Assembly: GCF_047654785.1 (NCBI RefSeq)
Contig: NZ_JASGKQ010000003.1
Location: 1,612,001-1,676,000 of the forward strand
Direction: 5' to 3'
Length of the DNA stretch: 64,000 nucleotides
Origin: Pelomonas sp047654785
GTDB lineage: Bacteria > Pseudomonadota > Gammaproteobacteria > Burkholderiales > Burkholderiaceae_C
Shown here: in pieces, positions 17,276-27,070 of the stretch
Layout: each line of letters opens with the position of its first letter
Position numbering within the stretch: position 1 is the stretch's first letter
The notes under the pieces: generated by a model
The model's input: only the letters and a program-made list of their open reading frames with translations
Databases searched by the model: none
Told to the model about the DNA's origin: nothing
Position numbers and translations under genes: made by a program

Positions 17276-18607
17276 ATGGCCCTGAGCAGTACCTTCCAAG
17301 CCCCCCATCCCGGCCCGCTGACCCAGCGCAGCGACGAAGACCTGGCCCCCGGCGACATCGCCGTCGGCGTCATCATCGGCCGCGCGTCCGAATACTTCGA
17401 TTTCTTCGTGTTCGGCATCGCGTCCGTGCTGGTATTCCCGCAGGTCTTCTTCTCGTTCGCCGACCCGCTGACCGGCACGCTGTACGCCTTCCTGATCTTC
17501 GCGCTGGCCTTCATCGTGCGGCCCATCGGCACGCTGATCGGCATGGAGATCCAGCGCCGCTTCGGCCGCTCCGCGAAGCTGACCGCCGCGCTCTTCCTGC
17601 TCGGCAGCTCCACGGTCGCCATGGGCCTGCTGCCCAGCTTCGCCGCGGCGGGCGACACCGCCATCGTGCTGCTGGCGCTGTGCCGCGTGGGCCAGGGCCT
17701 GGCGCTGGGCGGCTCGTGGGACGGCCTGCCCTCGCTGCTGGCGCTGAACGCGCCGCCCGCCCGCCGCGGCTGGTACGCGATGCTGGGGCAACTGGGCGCG
17801 CCGCTGGGCTTCTTCGTCGCGTCCAGCGTGTTCCTGTACGTCTACACCAGCCTGGACGCGAAGGACTTCCTGTCCTGGGGCTGGCGCTTCCCGTTCTTCA
17901 CCGCGTTCGCCATCAACGTCGTGGCGCTGTTCGCCCGGCTGCGCCTGGTCGTCACGCACGAGTACGAGAAGCGCATGGAGGAGCATGAGCTCGACCCCGC
18001 GCACCTGCACGAACTGCTGCCCGCCCAGGGCCACCACATCATCGTCGGCGCCTTCGCGGCACTGGCCAGCTACGCGCTGTTCCACCTGGTGACGGTGTTC
18101 CCGCTGTCGTGGGTGGCGCTGTTCTCCGAGCAGAGCGTGGCCGACTTCATGAAGATGGAGCTGCTGGGCACCGCGTTCGCGGCCGTCTCGATGCTGATGT
18201 CGGGCCTGATCGCCGACAAGATGGGCCGCCGCAGCTTCCTGGGCACGCTGGCGCTGGCCATCGGCGCGTTCGCGCTGGTCGCGCCGCTGCTGCTGGGCGG
18301 CGGCAAGCCCGGGCAGACGGCCTTCCTGCTGATCGGCTTCGTGCTGCTGGGCCTGTCCTACGGCCAGGCGGCCGGCTCGGTGACGTCCAACTTCCTGCCG
18401 CACTTCCGCTACACCGGCGCCGCGCTGACGGCCGACCTGGCCTGGCTGCTGGGCGCCGCGTTCGCGCCGGTCGTGGTGCTGTTCCTGTCGTCGCGCTTCG
18501 GCCTGATGGCGGTCAGCGGCTACCTGCTGTCCGGCGCGGTCTGCACGCTGCTGGCGCTGCGGGTCAACAAGCGGCTGCAGGCGGCCGCCACCGTGGTGCA
18601 GGACTGA
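17276..18607 (+). CDS. Major facilitator superfamily transporter (metabolite:H+ symporter type)
   Basis: 443 residues with 12 predicted transmembrane segments. The N-terminus has the MHS-family pattern (IIGRASEYFDFFVFGIASVL; VRPIGTLIGMEIQRRFGRSA), with RVGQGLALGGSWDG in helix 4 and ADKMGRRSFLG in the central loop motif. MHS relatives carry shikimate, proline/betaine or citrate. The substrate cannot be read from sequence. It is divergent from the cyo operon and shares the palindromic site at 17212-17233, which suggests common control with respiration. Confidence 0.9.
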   Translation: MALSSTFQAPHPGPLTQRSDEDLAPGDIAVGVIIGRASEYFDFFVFGIASVLVFPQVFFSFADPLTGTLYAFLIFALAFIVRPIGTLIGMEIQRRFGRSAKLTAALFLLGSSTVAMGLLPSFAAAGDTAIVLLALCRVGQGLALGGSWDGLPSLLALNAPPARRGWYAMLGQLGAPLGFFVASSVFLYVYTSLDAKDFLSWGWRFPFFTAFAINVVALFARLRLVVTHEYEKRMEEHELDPAHLHELLPAQGHHIIVGAFAALASYALFHLVTVFPLSWVALFSEQSVADFMKMELLGTAFAAVSMLMSGLIADKMGRRSFLGTLALAIGAFALVAPLLLGGGKPGQTAFLLIGFVLLGLSYGQAAGSVTSNFLPHFRYTGAALTADLAWLLGAAFAPVVVLFLSSRFGLMAVSGYLLSGAVCTLLALRVNKRLQAAATVVQD

Positions 18608-18668
18608 AACGTCCTCCTTCACGGCACCAGGCGGGCCCGCGGGTCCGCCACTTTTGAGCCGCACGACC

Positions 18669-19343
18669 ATGGCCCTCACGCTGCATTACCACCCGCTGTC
18701 CTCCTGTTGCTGGAAGCTGTTGATCGCGCTGTACGAGAACGGCACGCCGTTCGAGGCCCGCATCGTCAACCTCGGCGATCCGGCCGACCGCGCCGCCCAT
18801 GCACGCCTGTGGCCCAGCGCCAAGATCCCGCTGCTGGTGGACGGCGAGCGCGTGCTGCCCGAAACCTCCGTGCAGATCGAGTATCTGGACCGCCGCCACC
18901 CCGGCCGCGTCCGGCTGCTGCCGGAGGACTTCGACGCCCAGCTCGACGTGCGCCTGTGGGACCGCCTCTTCGACCTCTACGTGATGACGCCCATGCAGCG
19001 CTACATCGCGGAACTGCTGCGCCCCGCCGCCGAGCGCGACGCCCGTGACCAGGCCGTCTATGCCGATGCCCTCGGCCAGGCCTACGACCTGATCGAGGGC
19101 CGCCTCGGCGCCGGCCCCTGGGCGGCGGGCCGGCACTTCAGCATGGCCGACTGCGCCGCCGCGCCCGCGCTGTTCTACGCCGCCATCGTGCGGCCCTTCC
19201 CACCCGGCCACACACGACTGGCGGCCTACTTCGAGCGCCTGCTGGCCCGCCCCTCGGTGTGGCGCGCCATCGTGCAGGCCCGACCGTTCTTCCAGCACTA
19301 CCCGCTGCAGGCGCAGCTGCCGCCGCGCTTCCTGGCGGGCTGA
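18669..19343 (+). CDS. Glutathione S-transferase family protein
   Basis: 224 residues: an N-terminal thioredoxin-like domain (LTLHYHPLSSCCWKLLIALY; the SSC region is where the catalytic Ser/Cys lies; cis-Pro segment AKIPLLVDG; glutathione-binding LPETSVQIEYLD) and an all-alpha C-terminal domain with FSMADCAAAPALFYA. It probably conjugates or reduces with glutathione; the substrate is unknown. The ATG at 18669 is preferred over a TTG five codons upstream. Its stop directly abuts the purL stop on the opposite strand. Confidence 0.88.
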   Translation: MALTLHYHPLSSCCWKLLIALYENGTPFEARIVNLGDPADRAAHARLWPSAKIPLLVDGERVLPETSVQIEYLDRRHPGRVRLLPEDFDAQLDVRLWDRLFDLYVMTPMQRYIAELLRPAAERDARDQAVYADALGQAYDLIEGRLGAGPWAAGRHFSMADCAAAPALFYAAIVRPFPPGHTRLAAYFERLLARPSVWRAIVQARPFFQHYPLQAQLPPRFLAG

Positions 19344-22300
19344 TCAGCCCAACGCCCGGCGCGCGTTCTGGAACATGCGCAGCCAGGGGCTGTGCGTGCT
19401 CTTGTCACCCGGCGTCCAGCTCAGCTGCGCGTGGCGGAACACGCGCTCCGGGTGCGGCATCAGCGCGGTGAAGCGGCCGTCGGCCGTCGTCACGCTGGTC
19501 AGGCCGCCCGGGCTGCCGTTGGGGTTGAACGGATAGGCCTCGGTCGGCCGGCCGTGGTGGTCCACGAAGCGCATCGCGGCGATGGCCTTGGCCGCGTCGC
19601 CCTGGCGCGCGAAGTTCGCATAGCCCTCGCCGTGCGCGACGGCGATGGGCAGGCGGCTGCCGGCCATGCCGTGGAAGAAGACGCTGGGCGAGTCCAGCAC
19701 CTCGACCAGCGACAGCCGCGCCTCGAACTGCTCGCTCTGGTTGCGCGTGAAGCGCGGCCAGGCGTCGGCGCCGGGGATGAGGGGCGCGAGCGCGGCCAGC
19801 ATCTGGCAGCCGTTGCAGACGCCCAGGGCCAGCGTGTCGGGTCGCGTGAAGAAGGCGCGGAACTGCTCGGCCAGCACCGGGTTGAACATGATGCTGCGCG
19901 CCCAGCCCTCGCCCGCGCCCAGCGTGTCGCCGTAGCTGAAGCCGCCGCAGGCGACGAAGGCCGCGAAGCCGTCCAGCCTGACCGCGCCCGATTGCAGGTC
20001 GCTCATGTGGACGTCGCGGCTGTCGAAGCCGCCCAGCGCCATCGCGTAGGACATCTCGACGTGGGAGTTGACGCCCTGCTCACGCAGGATCGCCGCCTTC
20101 GGCTTCGCGCCGGTGTGGACGAACGGAGCCTCGGGCGTGAAGGTGAGGTGCAGATGCAGGCCGGGGTCGTCGGCCTGGCCGGCGGCGGCGTGCTCGGCGT
20201 CCGCGCAGGCCGGGTTGTCGCGCAGCTGGGCGATGCGCCAGCTCACCTCGTCCCAGGTCTGCTGCAAGGCGGTCAGGTCCGCGGCGAAGACCTTTTTCGC
20301 GTCGCGCCAGACCTCCATCTGCCGTGCCGCGTTGGGCTTGGCGACGACGTGGGCGTGTCTGGACAGGCCGTGCGCGCGCAGCACCTGCATGACGGCGTCG
20401 CGGTCGGCGGCGCGCACCTGGATCAGCGCGCCCAGTTCCTCGGCGAACAGCGCGCGCAGCGTCAGCTCGTCGCGGCGGGGGCCGATTTGCGCGGCCCAGT
20501 TCTTGGAGTCGCCCATGTCGGCACGGCTGTCGCTGATGCCGTCACCTTCGGTGACCAGCATGTCCACGTTCAGGCTCAGGCCGGTCTGGCCGGCGAAAGC
20601 CATCTCGCAGGCCGCCGCCCACAGGCCGCCGTCGGAGCGGTCGTGGTAGGCGAGCAGCTTGCCGTCGGCGCGCAGCGCGTTGATCGCATCGACCAGCGAC
20701 ACCAGCAGCTGCGGGTCGTCGAGGTCGGGCACCTCGTTGCCGAACTGGTTCAGCGTCTGCGCGAGGATGGAGCCGCCGAGGCGGTGCCGGCCCTGGCCGA
20801 GGTCGATCAGGATCAGCGCCGAGTCCTCGCACTGCCACTCCGGCGTCAGCGTGCCGCGCACGTCGGCGATGCTGGCGAAGGCGGTGACGATCAGCGACAC
20901 CGGGGCGGTGACCTGCTGGCCCTCCCACTTGGTGCGCATCGACAGTGAATCCTTGCCGACCGGGATCGAGATGCCCAGCGCCGGGCACAGGTCCATGCCG
21001 ACGGCCTTCACGGTGTCGAACAGCGCGGCGTCCTCACCGGCTTCGCCGCAGGCGGCCATCCAGTTGGCGCTCAGCTTCACGCGCGGCAGCTCGATCGGCG
21101 CGGCGAGCAGGTTGGTGATGGCCTCCGCCACCGCCATGCGGCCCGAGGCCGGCGCGTTGACGGCGGCCAGCGGCGTGCGCTCGCCCATGCTCATCGCCTC
21201 GCCGGCAAAGCCCTTGAAATCGGCCAGCGTGACGGCGCAGTCCGCCACCGGCAGCTGCCAGGGGCCGACCATCTGGTCGCGGTGGTTCAGGCCGCCGACG
21301 CTGCGGTCGCCGATGGTGACGAGGAAGCGCTTGCTCGCGACGGTCGGGTGGCGCAGCACGTCGAACGCGGCCTGCGCCAGCTGGACGCCGGTCAGGTCCA
21401 GCGCGCCGCCGTCGCGCGCCACGCGGGCCACGTCGCGCGTCATCTTGGGCGGCTTGCCGAGCAGCACGTCCATCGGCATGTCGATGGGGTACTCGTCGCC
21501 ATCGGCCAGCTTCAGCTCGCGCTCCTCGGTCGTCACGCCGACCACGGCGAAGGGGCAGCGCTCGCGCTCGCACAGCGCCTGGAACAGCACCAAGCTCTCG
21601 GGCGCGATCGCCAGCACATAGCGCTCCTGGCTCTCGTTGCACCAGATTTCCTTGGGCGCGAGGCCCGATTCTTCGAGCGGCACGCTGCGCAGGTCGAAGC
21701 GCGCACCGCGGCCCGCGTCGTTGACCAGTTCGGGGAAGGCGTTCGAGATGCCGCCCGCGCCGACGTCGTGGATGGCCAGCACCGGGTTCTGCGCGCCCAG
21801 GCCCCAGCAGTGGTTGATGACCTCCTGCGCGCGGCGCTCGATCTCGGGGTTGCCGCGCTGCACGGAGTCGAAGTCCAGGTCCGCCGTGTTCGTGCCCGCC
21901 GCCATCGACGAGGCCGCGCCGCCGCCCATGCCGATGCGCATGCCGGGGCCGCCGAGCTGGATCAGCAGCGTGCCGGCGGGGAACTGGATCTTGTGGGTGA
22001 GGTCCGCGCGGATGCTGCCCAGCCCGCCCGCGATCATGATGGGCTTGTGGTAGCCGCGGCGCACGCCGGCCACCGTCTGCTCGAAGACGCGGAAATAGCC
22101 CGCCAGGTTGGGCCGGCCGAACTCGTTGTTGAAGGCCGCGCCGCCGAGCGGCCCGTCGATCATGATCTGCAGCGCCGACGCGATGTGCGCCGGCTTGCCG
22201 ACCGGGTTCCGCTCCCAGGGCTCGGCCAGGCCCGGCAGGTGCAGGTTGGACACCGAGAAGCCCGTCAGCCCCGCCTTCGGCTTGGAGCCGCGGCCGGTCG

Positions 22301-23297
22301 CGCCCTCGTCGCGGATCTCGCCGCCCGCGCCGGTGGACGCGCCGGGGTGCGGCGAGATGGCCGTCGGGTGGTTGTGCGTCTCCACCTTCATCAGCACCTC
22401 GGCCTGCTCGTCGCGGGCCTGGTAGGCCGCGCCGGGCTGCGGCGCCGGCTGCCAGCGCTCGATGCGGTGGCCGGCCATGATGGCCGCGTTGTCCGAATAC
22501 GCGACCACCGTGTGCTGCGGGTGCAGCTTCTCGGTGTTGCGGATCATGCCGAACAGGCTCAGCGGCTGCGCCTCGCCGTCGACGACGAAGCTGGCGTTGA
22601 AGATCTTGTGCCGGCAGTGCTCGCTGTTGGCCTGCGCGAACATCATCAGCTCGACGTCGCTGGGGTTGCGGCCCAGCTTGCGGAAGTTGGCGTCGAGGTA
22701 GTCGATCTCGTCGCCCGACAGCGCGAGGCCGAACTCGACGTTGGCGCGCTCCAGCGCCGCGCGGCCCTGGCCCAGCACGTCCACATGCGCCAGCGGCTCG
22801 GCCGTGCGCTCGTCGAACAGGCGGGCGGCGTCCTCGCGGCTGAAGCAGACCGACTCGGTCATGCGGTCGTGCAGCAGCGCGGCGCAGGCCTGCAGCTCGG
22901 CCTCGCCGAGGTGTCTGGCGCCGCCCAGCAGCCCCGGCTTCAGCGCGATGCGGTACTCGACGACGCGCTCCACGCGGCGCAGCGCCAGCCCGCAGTTGCG
23001 CGCGATGTCGGTGGCCTTGGACGCCCAGGGGCTGACCGTGCCGAAGCGCGGCGTGACGACGACCAGGTCGCCGCCGTCGGCCGCGTCGGCCGGCTCGCCG
23101 TAGGTCAGCAGCGCCGCGAAGCGCTCGCGCGCGTCGGCGGCCATCGCCGCGTCCGTCCACACCCAGTGCACCGCGCGGGCGCTGACGCCGCTGATGCGTT
23201 CATGGACCTGTTGCAACCGGCCCAGCAAGGCCCGGGCGCGGAACGTGGACAAGGCGTTGCCGCCCTCGAAACATTGCAGATGCAGGGTGCGGGTCAT
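19344..23297 (-). CDS. purL: Phosphoribosylformylglycinamidine synthase (large, single-chain form)
   Basis: 1317 residues, normal for the proteobacterial fused enzyme. Features in order: an N-terminal PurS-like domain, the FGAM synthase core (EHCRHKIFNA, KVETHNHPTAISP, GVGAGGISNAFPE-like loop), and a C-terminal class I glutamine amidotransferase (ACGGFSYGD, nucleophile Cys in GVCNGCQML, His in AHGEGYANF). It converts FGAR and glutamine to FGAM in purine synthesis. It is monocistronic as far as can be seen, and its stop touches that of the convergent GST gene. Confidence 0.98.
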   Translation of the reverse strand: MTRTLHLQCFEGGNALSTFRARALLGRLQQVHERISGVSARAVHWVWTDAAMAADARERFAALLTYGEPADAADGGDLVVVTPRFGTVSPWASKATDIARNCGLALRRVERVVEYRIALKPGLLGGARHLGEAELQACAALLHDRMTESVCFSREDAARLFDERTAEPLAHVDVLGQGRAALERANVEFGLALSGDEIDYLDANFRKLGRNPSDVELMMFAQANSEHCRHKIFNASFVVDGEAQPLSLFGMIRNTEKLHPQHTVVAYSDNAAIMAGHRIERWQPAPQPGAAYQARDEQAEVLMKVETHNHPTAISPHPGASTGAGGEIRDEGATGRGSKPKAGLTGFSVSNLHLPGLAEPWERNPVGKPAHIASALQIMIDGPLGGAAFNNEFGRPNLAGYFRVFEQTVAGVRRGYHKPIMIAGGLGSIRADLTHKIQFPAGTLLIQLGGPGMRIGMGGGAASSMAAGTNTADLDFDSVQRGNPEIERRAQEVINHCWGLGAQNPVLAIHDVGAGGISNAFPELVNDAGRGARFDLRSVPLEESGLAPKEIWCNESQERYVLAIAPESLVLFQALCERERCPFAVVGVTTEERELKLADGDEYPIDMPMDVLLGKPPKMTRDVARVARDGGALDLTGVQLAQAAFDVLRHPTVASKRFLVTIGDRSVGGLNHRDQMVGPWQLPVADCAVTLADFKGFAGEAMSMGERTPLAAVNAPASGRMAVAEAITNLLAAPIELPRVKLSANWMAACGEAGEDAALFDTVKAVGMDLCPALGISIPVGKDSLSMRTKWEGQQVTAPVSLIVTAFASIADVRGTLTPEWQCEDSALILIDLGQGRHRLGGSILAQTLNQFGNEVPDLDDPQLLVSLVDAINALRADGKLLAYHDRSDGGLWAAACEMAFAGQTGLSLNVDMLVTEGDGISDSRADMGDSKNWAAQIGPRRDELTLRALFAEELGALIQVRAADRDAVMQVLRAHGLSRHAHVVAKPNAARQMEVWRDAKKVFAADLTALQQTWDEVSWRIAQLRDNPACADAEHAAAGQADDPGLHLHLTFTPEAPFVHTGAKPKAAILREQGVNSHVEMSYAMALGGFDSRDVHMSDLQSGAVRLDGFAAFVACGGFSYGDTLGAGEGWARSIMFNPVLAEQFRAFFTRPDTLALGVCNGCQMLAALAPLIPGADAWPRFTRNQSEQFEARLSLVEVLDSPSVFFHGMAGSRLPIAVAHGEGYANFARQGDAAKAIAAMRFVDHHGRPTEAYPFNPNGSPGGLTSVTTADGRFTALMPHPERVFRHAQLSWTPGDKSTHSPWLRMFQNARRALG

Positions 23298-23370
23298 GGC
23301 GTCGGGAGGCGGCCGGCGTGAGGGAAAACGCGCATTCTAAAAGGCGCTCCCCGGCCCGACGCCCGGCCCT

Positions 23371-24681
23371 TCAGCCTTTCTGCATGCGGCCGACCACGTC
23401 GCGCACCTCGGCCAGCAGCGCGGGCACGTCGATCGTGGTCGGCTGGCGCTCGCGCAGCACCTGGCGGCCGCCGACCCAGACGTTGCTGACATGCTCGCGG
23501 CCGGCCACGTAGACCAGCTGCGCCGCCACGTTGTAGACCGGCTGGCATTCGACGCCGTCCAGCGACACGGCCACGCAGTCGGCCAGCTTGCCGGCCTCCA
23601 GCGAGCCGAGGTCGTCGCCGCGGCCCATGGCCTTGGCGGCGCGGATCGTCGCCATCTCCAGCGCGGTGCGCGCCGAGGCCACGGTCGGGTCGCCGGTGAC
23701 GCCCTTGGCCAGCAGCGCGGCCGAGCGGATCTCGCCGAACATGTCGAGCCGGTTGTTGGACGCCGCGCCGTCCGTGCCGAGGATGGTGTTGACGCCCGCG
23801 GCCTCCAGCGCCTTCAAGGGCATCACGCCCGAGGCCAGCTTCAGGTTGGAGTTCGGGTTGTGGACCAGGTGCGCGCCCTTCCTCGCCATCAGCTCGATCT
23901 CGGTCTCGTCGAGGTGGACCATGTGGACGGCGATCATGCGTTCGCTGAACAGGCCCAGCCTATCGAGCCGCTCGATGGGGCGCACGCCGTGCTGCTTGAC
24001 GCCGTCCGACACCTCGCCCGCCGTCTCGTGGATGTGGCAGTGCATCTGGATGTCGAGCCGCTCGGCCAGCTCGCGCAGCTTGACGAAGGTCTCGTCCGAC
24101 ACGGTGTACGGCGCATGCGGCGCGCTCGTCCAGTCCAGCAGCGCCTCGCCCTTGAACTGCTCGTAGGCGGCCACGCCCTTGGCGATGTAGTCGTCCGGGC
24201 CGGAGGCATAGCCGGTCGGGAAGTCGATGACGTTCATCGACACCGCGGCGCGCACGCCCGAGTCCACGGCGGCGCGGGCCATCGCGGTCGGGAAGAAATA
24301 CATGTCGTTGATGTAGGTCGTGCCGCTGCGCAGGCCCTCGGCGGCGGCGAGCTTGCTGCCGAGGTAGGTCCAGTCCTCGCTAACCCAGCGCTTCTCCAGC
24401 GGCCAGATGTGGTTCTGCAGCCAGTCCATCAGCGGCACGTCGTCGGCGACGCCGCGCAGCAGCGTCATGGCCGAGTGCGCATGGCCGTTGATGAGGCCGG
24501 GGATCAGGATCTGCCCGGGCAGCTCGACACGCTCGGCCTGCGGGTACTGCGCCAGCAGCGCGTCGCGCGGGCCGACGGCGGCGATGCGCTCGCCGTCGAT
24601 CAGCAGCGCATGGTCTTCCAGCACGCCCTCGCCGGGCTTCATCGTCAGCAGCCAGCGGGGCAGCAGCAGGGTGGGGCTCAT
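23371..24681 (-). CDS. mtaD: 5-methylthioadenosine/S-adenosylhomocysteine deaminase (TRZ/ATZ family)
   Basis: A 436-residue amidohydrolase. Metal ligands appear in INGHAHSAM, QMHCHIHETAGE, VHMVHLDE and ILGTDGAASNN, the MtaD/SsnA arrangement for deamination of adenine-nucleoside-like substrates. The likely reaction is MTA or SAH to the inosine analogue plus ammonia. It follows a ribokinase-like gene by 12 bp on the same strand, suggesting joint nucleoside or ribose salvage. Substrate range in this family is broad, so the name is approximate. Confidence 0.9.
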   Translation of the reverse strand: MSPTLLLPRWLLTMKPGEGVLEDHALLIDGERIAAVGPRDALLAQYPQAERVELPGQILIPGLINGHAHSAMTLLRGVADDVPLMDWLQNHIWPLEKRWVSEDWTYLGSKLAAAEGLRSGTTYINDMYFFPTAMARAAVDSGVRAAVSMNVIDFPTGYASGPDDYIAKGVAAYEQFKGEALLDWTSAPHAPYTVSDETFVKLRELAERLDIQMHCHIHETAGEVSDGVKQHGVRPIERLDRLGLFSERMIAVHMVHLDETEIELMARKGAHLVHNPNSNLKLASGVMPLKALEAAGVNTILGTDGAASNNRLDMFGEIRSAALLAKGVTGDPTVASARTALEMATIRAAKAMGRGDDLGSLEAGKLADCVAVSLDGVECQPVYNVAAQLVYVAGREHVSNVWVGGRQVLRERQPTTIDVPALLAEVRDVVGRMQKG

Positions 24682-24693
24682 GGGGGTTCTCCT

Positions 24694-25659
24694 TCAGGCT
24701 CTATCCGGACTGTCGATGAGTGGCGAGCTGCCGGCGGCCGGGTTCAGGTTCAACAGTGCTTCGACTTCGGCGCGGCGCGGCATCGCGTCCTGCACGCCGG
24801 CGCGGGACACGGCCAGCGCGGCGGCGGCCAGCGCGAACGCGAGCGCGGCGGCGACGGGGCGGCCTTCGGCCAGCGCCGTCACCAGCGCGCCGACCAGCGT
24901 GTCGCCCGCCCCCACGGTGTCCACGGCCTTCACCGCACGGGCCGGCACGCGGCGCGGGCCGTCGGCATCGGCCCAGCACAGGCCATCGCCGCCCAGCGAC
25001 ACCAGCACCGCCGCCGGGCCTTGCCGGCGCAGCGCGTCGGCCAGCGCTTCGGGCGTGGCCGCGGCGCCGCCCAGCGTCGCCATCAGCGCCTGCGCCTCCA
25101 ACGCGTTGACGACCAGCAGGTCCACCAGCGGCAGCAGCCGCTCGCAGCCGGGCCGGTACGGCGCCGCGTTGAGCACGGTCTTCGCGCCGGCCGCATGCGC
25201 ACGCTCGAAGGCGCGGGCGATGCTCTGCAGCGGCAGCTCCTGCTGCGCCACCAGCCAGCGCAGGCCGGCCATGTCCAGCGCCTCGACCTGCGCCAGCGGC
25301 AGCGTGCCGTTGGAGCCGGCCACGGTGACGATCTGGTTCTCGGCGTCCTCGGCGCCGACGACGATCAGCGCGACGCCGGGCGCCTCGTCGGCCGGCTGGA
25401 CGACGGCGCGCGTGTCGACGCCCTCCGCCACCAGCTGCGCCACCAGCGCCGCGCCGTTCTCCTGCAGCCCGACGCGCGCCGCCAGCGCCACGCGCGCGCC
25501 CAGGCGCGCCGCGGCCACCGCCTGGTTCGCGCCCTTGCCGCCCAGGCAGGAGCCGAAGCGCTGGCCGCGCAGCGTCTCGCCCGGCAGCGGCAGGCGCGGC
25601 GCATGGACGATGAGGTCGCGGTTGACGCTGCCGAGGATGAGGATCTCTGGTCGGGTCAT
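24694..25659 (-). CDS. rbsK: Ribokinase (PfkB family)
   Basis: 321 residues with both PfkB signatures: GSCLGGKGANQAVAAARLG near the N-terminus and DTVGAGDTLVGALV near the C-terminus, with the catalytic Asp in GAGD. It would phosphorylate ribose to ribose-5-phosphate with ATP. The ATG at 25659 has GGGAG a few bases upstream; an in-frame TTG four codons earlier is less likely. It sits in tandem with mtaD and behind the gltA terminator, so it needs its own promoter or read-through. Confidence 0.9.
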   Translation of the reverse strand: MTRPEILILGSVNRDLIVHAPRLPLPGETLRGQRFGSCLGGKGANQAVAAARLGARVALAARVGLQENGAALVAQLVAEGVDTRAVVQPADEAPGVALIVVGAEDAENQIVTVAGSNGTLPLAQVEALDMAGLRWLVAQQELPLQSIARAFERAHAAGAKTVLNAAPYRPGCERLLPLVDLLVVNALEAQALMATLGGAAATPEALADALRRQGPAAVLVSLGGDGLCWADADGPRRVPARAVKAVDTVGAGDTLVGALVTALAEGRPVAAALAFALAAAALAVSRAGVQDAMPRRAEVEALLNLNPAAGSSPLIDSPDRA

Positions 25660-25676
25660 CGGGGCTCCCAATGAAA

Positions 25677-25703
25677 GAACCCCTCGGGGGCACCGAGGGG
25701 TTC
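25677..25703 (-). terminator. Intrinsic terminator downstream of gltA
   Basis: A perfect 11-bp GC-rich stem (25677-25687 with 25693-25703, 5-base loop) starts 24 bp after the gltA stop. On the minus strand it is followed by TTTCATT. It separates the TCA operon from rbsK-mtaD. Confidence 0.8.
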
Positions 25704-25726
25704 GCGGTGAGGCGGCAACCGGCGGA

Positions 25727-27037
25727 TCAGCGCTGGGCGATGGGCCTGACGTCGCGCGGCGTCGCGCCGACGAACAGCTGGCGCGGGCGGCCGATCTTGT
25801 ATTCGGGGTCGCCGATCATCTCATTGAGCTGGGCGATCCAGCCCACCGTGCGGGCCAGCGCGAAGATGGCGGTGAACAGCGGCACCGGGATGCCGATGGC
25901 GCGCTGCACGATGCCCGAGTAGAAGTCCACGTTCGGGTAGAGCTTGCGGGCGACGAAGTACTCGTCCTCCAGCGCGATCTGCTCCAGCTTCATCGCCAGC
26001 TCGAACAGCGGGTCGTTCTGCAGGCCCAGCTCGGCCAGCACCTCGTGGCAGGTCTCGCGCATCAGCTTGGCGCGCGGGTCGTAGTTCTTGTAGACGCGGT
26101 GGCCGAAGCCCATCAGCTTGACGCCGGAGTTCTTGTCCTTGACCTTGCTGATGAAGTCGCCGATCCGCGCGACGCCGCCCTGCTTCTGAATGTCGCCCAG
26201 CATGTTCAGGCAGGCCTCGTTGGCGCCGCCGTGCGCGGGGCCCCACAGGCAGGCCACGCCAGCCGCGATGGCCGCGAACGGGTTGGTGCCCGACGAGCCG
26301 CACAGCCGCACGGTCGAAGTCGACGCGTTCTGCTCGTGGTCGGCGTGCAGCGTGAAGATGCGGTCCATCGCGCGCACCAGCACGTCGTTGGGCTTGTACT
26401 CCTCGCACGGCGTGGCGAACATCATGCGCATGAAGTTGCCGGCGTAGGACAGGTCGTTCTTCGGGTAGATGTAGGGCTGGCCGATGGTGTACTTGTAGGC
26501 CATGGCCACCAGCGTCGGCATCTTGGCGATCAGCCGGATCGCCGCGATCTCGCGGTGCTCGGGGTTATTGATGTCGGTGCTGTCGTGATAGAAGGCCGAC
26601 AGCGCGCCGACCAGGCCGGTCATGACGGCCATCGGGTGGGCGTCGCGGCGGAAGCCGCGCAGGAAGAACTGCATCTGCTCGTTGACCATCGTGTGATGGG
26701 TGACGCGGTTCTCGAAGTCGGCCTTCTGGCTCTCGTTGGGCAGTTCCCCGTACAGCAGCAGGTAGCAGGTCTCGAGGTAGTCGCAGTTCACCGCGAGCTG
26801 CTCGATGGGGTAGCCGCGGTACAGCAGCTCGCCCTTGTCGCCGTCGATGTAGGTGATCGTGGAATTGCACGACGCGGTGCTCAGGAAGCCCGGGTCGTAG
26901 GTGAACTTGCCGGTCTGGCCGTAGAGCTTGCGGATGTCGATGACATCCGGGCCGATGCTGCCCTTGTACAGGGGCAGGTCCATCGAGGGGCTGCCGTCGG
27001 AGAACGACAGGGTGGCTTTCACGTCGGACGGGGTCAT
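25727..27037 (-). CDS. gltA: Citrate synthase (type II)
   Basis: A 436-residue hexameric-type citrate synthase with active-site segments WGPAHGGANEACLNML and KLMGFGHRVYKNYDPR, and the NADH-regulated family's N-terminal beta domain (ATLSFSDGSPSMDLPLYKG). It condenses oxaloacetate and acetyl-CoA at the entry of the TCA cycle. It lies 33 bp after sdhE in the sdhCDAB-sdhE-gltA series, and an intrinsic terminator follows. Confidence 0.98.
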   Translation of the reverse strand: MTPSDVKATLSFSDGSPSMDLPLYKGSIGPDVIDIRKLYGQTGKFTYDPGFLSTASCNSTITYIDGDKGELLYRGYPIEQLAVNCDYLETCYLLLYGELPNESQKADFENRVTHHTMVNEQMQFFLRGFRRDAHPMAVMTGLVGALSAFYHDSTDINNPEHREIAAIRLIAKMPTLVAMAYKYTIGQPYIYPKNDLSYAGNFMRMMFATPCEEYKPNDVLVRAMDRIFTLHADHEQNASTSTVRLCGSSGTNPFAAIAAGVACLWGPAHGGANEACLNMLGDIQKQGGVARIGDFISKVKDKNSGVKLMGFGHRVYKNYDPRAKLMRETCHEVLAELGLQNDPLFELAMKLEQIALEDEYFVARKLYPNVDFYSGIVQRAIGIPVPLFTAIFALARTVGWIAQLNEMIGDPEYKIGRPRQLFVGATPRDVRPIAQR

Positions 27038-27070
27038 GGTGCAGTCCTTTGAGGCTTTGAAAAACGGATG

